From: Nemertoderma westbladi
Taxonomy: Eukaryota; Xenacoelomorpha; Nemertodermatida; Nemertodermatidae
Direction of reading: 5' to 3'
DNA length: 64,000 nucleotides
Assembly (NCBI GenBank): GCA_032718475.1
Contig: JAUCBJ010000720.1
Location: 1 to 64,000 of the forward strand
Position numbers and translations under genes: made by a program. Positions 60,661-64,000 of this stretch are shown here, piece by piece. Positions within the stretch are counted from its first letter, which is position 1. The number at the start of each line of letters is the position of its first letter. The notes below the pieces were generated by a model, which saw only the letters and a list, made by a program, of their open reading frames with translations, had not been told where the DNA came from and searched no databases.

Positions 60661-62462
60661 GTCCAATTTTAAACGTTAATAACTCAGCCAAATCTCGATA
60701 AAATATATCCAAACTTGGTACATAAGTAGTCTGGCAAAAGTTTAGAAATTTTCCAAGTTGAATTTGCGTGGGGTCTTCGTGCAGCATCTGTGTAACTGTC
60801 TTACAGTTATAATAAATGTATCTATCCAAAAATTATTAGGCTTGGCATCAGCTGGTTGCTAGGAGACTACAGGATTACAGTACGGCACTGGTACTGTTAA
60901 CTGTTACAGTGGTACAGAGTTACCGGTACCGTCTTCAGGTCGTTGGTCGTTGGCAAGGCCATCTAAACAACAGGCCATGACCTAGCCTTCAAAATTATCG
61001 CAGGCTAACTGCTGATTATGGTACCTAAACCTGTAAACTGTACTAAGCTCAGAAGCTATATACTGTTATTGGGCTTTGGAATAATCCATTCAGCCTTTTA
61101 TTTAAACATTGAATCCCCTTATTTGTTATAAAACCATCGGAAATATCCGCAAATGCCGCTCCATTACTGTTTGAAACGCTTCCGACAGTCCGATGTATCT
61201 GGACCCAAGCAGCCGAGTGGCATCAAGATGCGGTTAACTGAGTAATAAATACTACGGAATTGCTTGCTTGTCAGTAAGATTCTATTTACCACACTGGGAA
61301 TACGGCGGTCAGTCGGATCATAATGCGGGCCACTGCCAAGTTCCTCATGCCTCACTCAGGCCACTCACCTTGGAGTGCGGTGGGAAGAGTCCAACTTACG
61401 TCGACGACTGGACGAATCAACGAGGATTGCGATTTGGGTTTAGCGGCAGCCCGGACAGCCGGATCCTGGGATCACCTGGGGTAAATTGTTGAAAGTCAGG
61501 CAGATGTGTATCGCACCGGATTACGTTCTCTGCCATGCGAAAGTGTGAGGCAAATTCATTTGTTCGCGCTTTTGAAGACCTTTAGCAGTTTAACCTGCCA
61601 AAATTTATATGTCTTTTAGTTAATTAACACACCTTTAGCATACGACAATATTTTATGCTAATAAACAAAACATTAGCCGAAGCCAGCCCATGCGCGATCA
61701 TTCACCCGATGGATCTACACCCGGGAGGCTGAATTCGGATGCTTAGATTTTATTATTGCAGTGTAAGGTTGCAGTGTAAGCCTACTGTATTATTCGATTG
61801 ATCGCTAATATGTAATTTCTGACAGATATTATTAACTTTCGGGAAATATTAACAGTTCCTTTAGGACGTGGCGCTCTATCTATTTAAACAGAGCTAGGAC
61901 TTATACTAAACGCAACGATAAGGCTTATGATTAAAGTATAAGTCGCATTCTTTAGGAAATGCTTTGTTACCAGTCACATCACACTCACAATCATGCACAC
62001 TATTCTGCCGACCGTCAGTATATTTGATCACACATAAAGAGAACAGCAATTGACTCAGGTAGTGTCTACTAAATAACATTAGATTCAATACACACCACAT
62101 TGATATAAATCGCAATTGTTATATATAGCCCGCCTCTCTAACCTGTAGTGTATCAAGAAAATTGGGAATTTTGGGTGATTTATCCGTATTCTCCAAAGAG
62201 CAATATTTCCATCAACAAATAGATACAATTAATAACTGACGGTAAATAGCAGTACAAACAATATGATTAGTGCAGTTAAATTAAGTGAGGTAACACCGCC
62301 GGTAACAGTTATACTTTCTATAATCTAAGCAGTTTTACTAGAGTTCTTAGAGCCGGTGTTTCTGGCTTAGACAGCAATAACAACAAAGTATCAAGTAAAG
62401 CAGTAAGACTGAACACTCTCCTTATGATCGACCGAAAAGCTACACGTCGACAGGAAAAATCG

Positions 62463-62700
62463 CTCTGATTGGCTCAAGCCAAACAAAGAACCATGCATCC
62501 AATGGCTGTTTCCATGTCAGCAACCAGCTGTTAGATGTCGTAATATGAATCATCACGGCTAAGCTGTGAAAGGTAGTTGGTGCATTACAGGTTTTTTGCC
62601 TTACCATGTCCGCCAAAACACGTATATAGCAGAATGGCTTTTATGTCCGTTAAAACACCTGTAACGGTACCTTGCGGGCGAGGGGAATATATATACAGTT
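62463..62700. promoter_or_regulatory. Possible promoter-like patch (CCAAT boxes and TATA-like run)
   Basis: CTGATTGG (62465-62472, inverted CCAATCAG) and CCAAT (62499-62503) lie about 200 bp before AATATATATAC (near 62686). Order and spacing are loosely promoter-like for a plus-strand transcript, but no coding exon follows. Confidence 0.2.
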
Positions 62701-62867
62701 AGAGAACCTTTTTAGAGTATTCCAGCGCCTGGGGGGAAACTGGATTGCGAAGCAAAAGGGGCCAGTTATATCCCACAGAAGCTTTTACACCGCTCCCAGA
62801 AAATGGGATTTAAGTCTATAAAATATACAAAATCACAGTTTCTAAAATATAAAAATACTCTAAACAG

Positions 62868-63038
62868 TTAGTCTTTCTTGCGCGGACGGCGTTTACGCAG
62901 TTTTTTAAAGCTAGCCAGAGTCTTTTTCTCTTTGGGGCGAGCCACTTTACAAGGAGGGCTATAACTCCTGGGTGAAGGGTGTACTGTAGTACTGTCCAGA
63001 TAGGAAATACCACCGCCTGACGACCTATAACCGTATCG
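62868..63038 (-). CDS. Possible basic C-terminal exon, unknown product
   Basis: On the minus strand 56 codons are open from after a TAG at 63041-63039 to TAA at 62870-62868, without ATG. The tail is strongly basic: PKEKKTLASF, then KKLRKRRPRKKD, preceded by SPRSYSPPCKVAR. This resembles the C-terminus of a nuclear or ribosome-linked protein. Possible acceptors (CTGGACAG, TACTACAG) lie inside it. A different 65-codon frame covers the same bases and looks less protein-like. It may be a last exon whose gene extends to higher coordinates, or chance. Confidence 0.28.
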   Translation of the reverse strand, partial: RYGYRSSGGGISYLDSTTVHPSPRSYSPPCKVARPKEKKTLASFKKLRKRRPRKKD

Positions 63039-63404
63039 CTATAGGTACTACGTTATGTATCACGGATTGTTCCTACCCAGAAGCTAATAGAGCTAACGAA
63101 TGTGCCTATCAACCACTTTACAACACAAATATACTGCCTACACTAATTACTTCGGAAAGCACTGTACACTAAACCCTAAATTAGGTACAAGTACTGGTAC
63201 AACAAATAATCAGTAGTTAAATATACTTGAACAGTTAAAAGAACCACGGCATCTGCTGGAGTGACCGAAGCACAAAGTCACCAGTCTTTACCTACGCCAA
63301 GCAGCCCGTGTAGTACCGGGGTTAATTTAACTATAACGGTATGTGTAACAAACACAATTACTGTAGGAATAAACTTGGGGACATGAATGTTGCGAATAAT
63401 CGCA

Positions 63405-64000
63405 TAAACTCTGAATAATAAATATTACGCTACCCGTACAGAATACTCAAACAGAATACAAACCAAACGCTGGCAGACTACTATCAAGCCTAAACAAACT
63501 ACAGTATGTGCAGATTCTGAAACTGTTAGTTAGTATGCGTTCTAACACGGTAGTACGACTTACTCTTTAAGAGGGGATTGACCTTACAGCATATGGCTGC
63601 CCCAACTTACTAACGGCACTTGATCAGACAAACTCTACACACGCAGCAATCCCTTCAGGCCTAAGAATAGCTAGACAACAATCCAGCCTACAAAATATCT
63701 GAGTAATAACTATCACGGTACCTGAACAGACCACACAAACAAACACAGGCTAAAACACTGGCAGACTACGATCAAGCCTAAATAAACTACAGTATATGCA
63801 GATTCTGAAACTGTTAGTTAGTATGCGTTCTAACACGGTAGTGCGACTTATTCTTTAAGAGGGGATTGACCTTCAGCATATGGCTGCCCCAACTTACTAA
63901 CGGCACTTTATCAGACCAACTCTACACACACCGTAATCTCTCCAAACTCAATAACAGTCAGACAGCAGCTCAGCCTACAATTATCTGAACAATCTGAGCA
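63405..64000 (+). repeat. 288-bp tandem repeat, at least two copies, continues past window
   Basis: TGGCAGACTA (63471 and 63759), GTTAGTTAGTATGCGTTCTA and AAGAGGGGATTGACCTT recur at a 288-bp offset with few changes. The upstream flank ACGCTACCCGTACAGAA is echoed before the second copy. No coding frame was seen. 63042-63404 holds no supported feature. Confidence 0.9.

Noticed and set aside
61361-61375. Strong splice donor (AAG/GTGAGT) on the minus strand as evidence for a gene at 61.1-61.5 kb
   Set aside because: The 25 codons in front of it are cut by a stop and no acceptor or partner exon could be supported.

Overview
The window looks like repeat-rich, AT-rich nuclear DNA from an invertebrate animal, probably marine. 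The evidence is a Penelope-like retroelement, non-LTR retrotransposon relics, intron-bearing coding exons with a TATA promoter, a secreted fibrinogen-related domain, and long intergenic stretches rich in A and T. The species cannot be read from the sequence. No bacterial-type operon, CRISPR array, rRNA gene or intact tRNA gene was seen.

Layout. 1-5101: a Penelope-like element (PLE) with one uninterrupted RT plus GIY-YIG reading frame (648-3857), a 49-bp tandem repeat behind it, and near-identical ~647-bp direct repeats on both sides, each carrying a minimal type I hammerhead ribozyme. 5102-11363: AT-rich DNA with a 115-bp tandem duplication, a decayed minus-strand gene starting with a C2CH (THAP-like) zinc-finger pattern, a dense cluster of TTCTAGAA and ACTAGCTA words, and five X-box-like palindromes. 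11371-11720: a 25-bp minisatellite. 13029-13272: a small MITE with terminal inverted repeats and a 9-bp duplicated flank.

13554-49919 (about 57% of the window) is one uninterrupted satellite of 29/30-bp monomers, roughly 1,240 copies all in the same orientation. It is a mosaic of monomer variants and nested higher-order repeats (59, 88, 179, 380, 410, 699 and 1,077 bp), with eight insertions of a 13-bp-periodic module. The many long open frames here follow from the repeat and are not treated as genes. Copies of at least two dispersed repeats lie on both sides of the array in opposite orientation.

49920-56479: array edge, dispersed repeats, a long imperfect hairpin, an 18-bp minisatellite, a possible minus-strand terminal exon, and a 3.8-kb foldback-like element whose arms consist of ~160-bp subrepeats and which encloses a broken LINE (endonuclease, RT fingers and tail). 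57061-59129: a minus-strand fibrinogen-related gene model: 16-bp-arm hairpin, TATA box, signal-peptide exon and fibrinogen exon in matching phase, but no recognisable exon for the first part of the domain. 59667-64000: a second broken LINE interrupted by a 24-bp tandem repeat, short repeats, a basic minus-strand ORF, and a 288-bp tandem repeat running off the end.

There is no multi-gene pathway here. The main interest is the satellite's internal structure, the apparently intact ribozyme-bearing PLE, the clustered palindromic sites at 7.1-9.3 kb, and the fibrinogen-related gene with its palindromic promoter.
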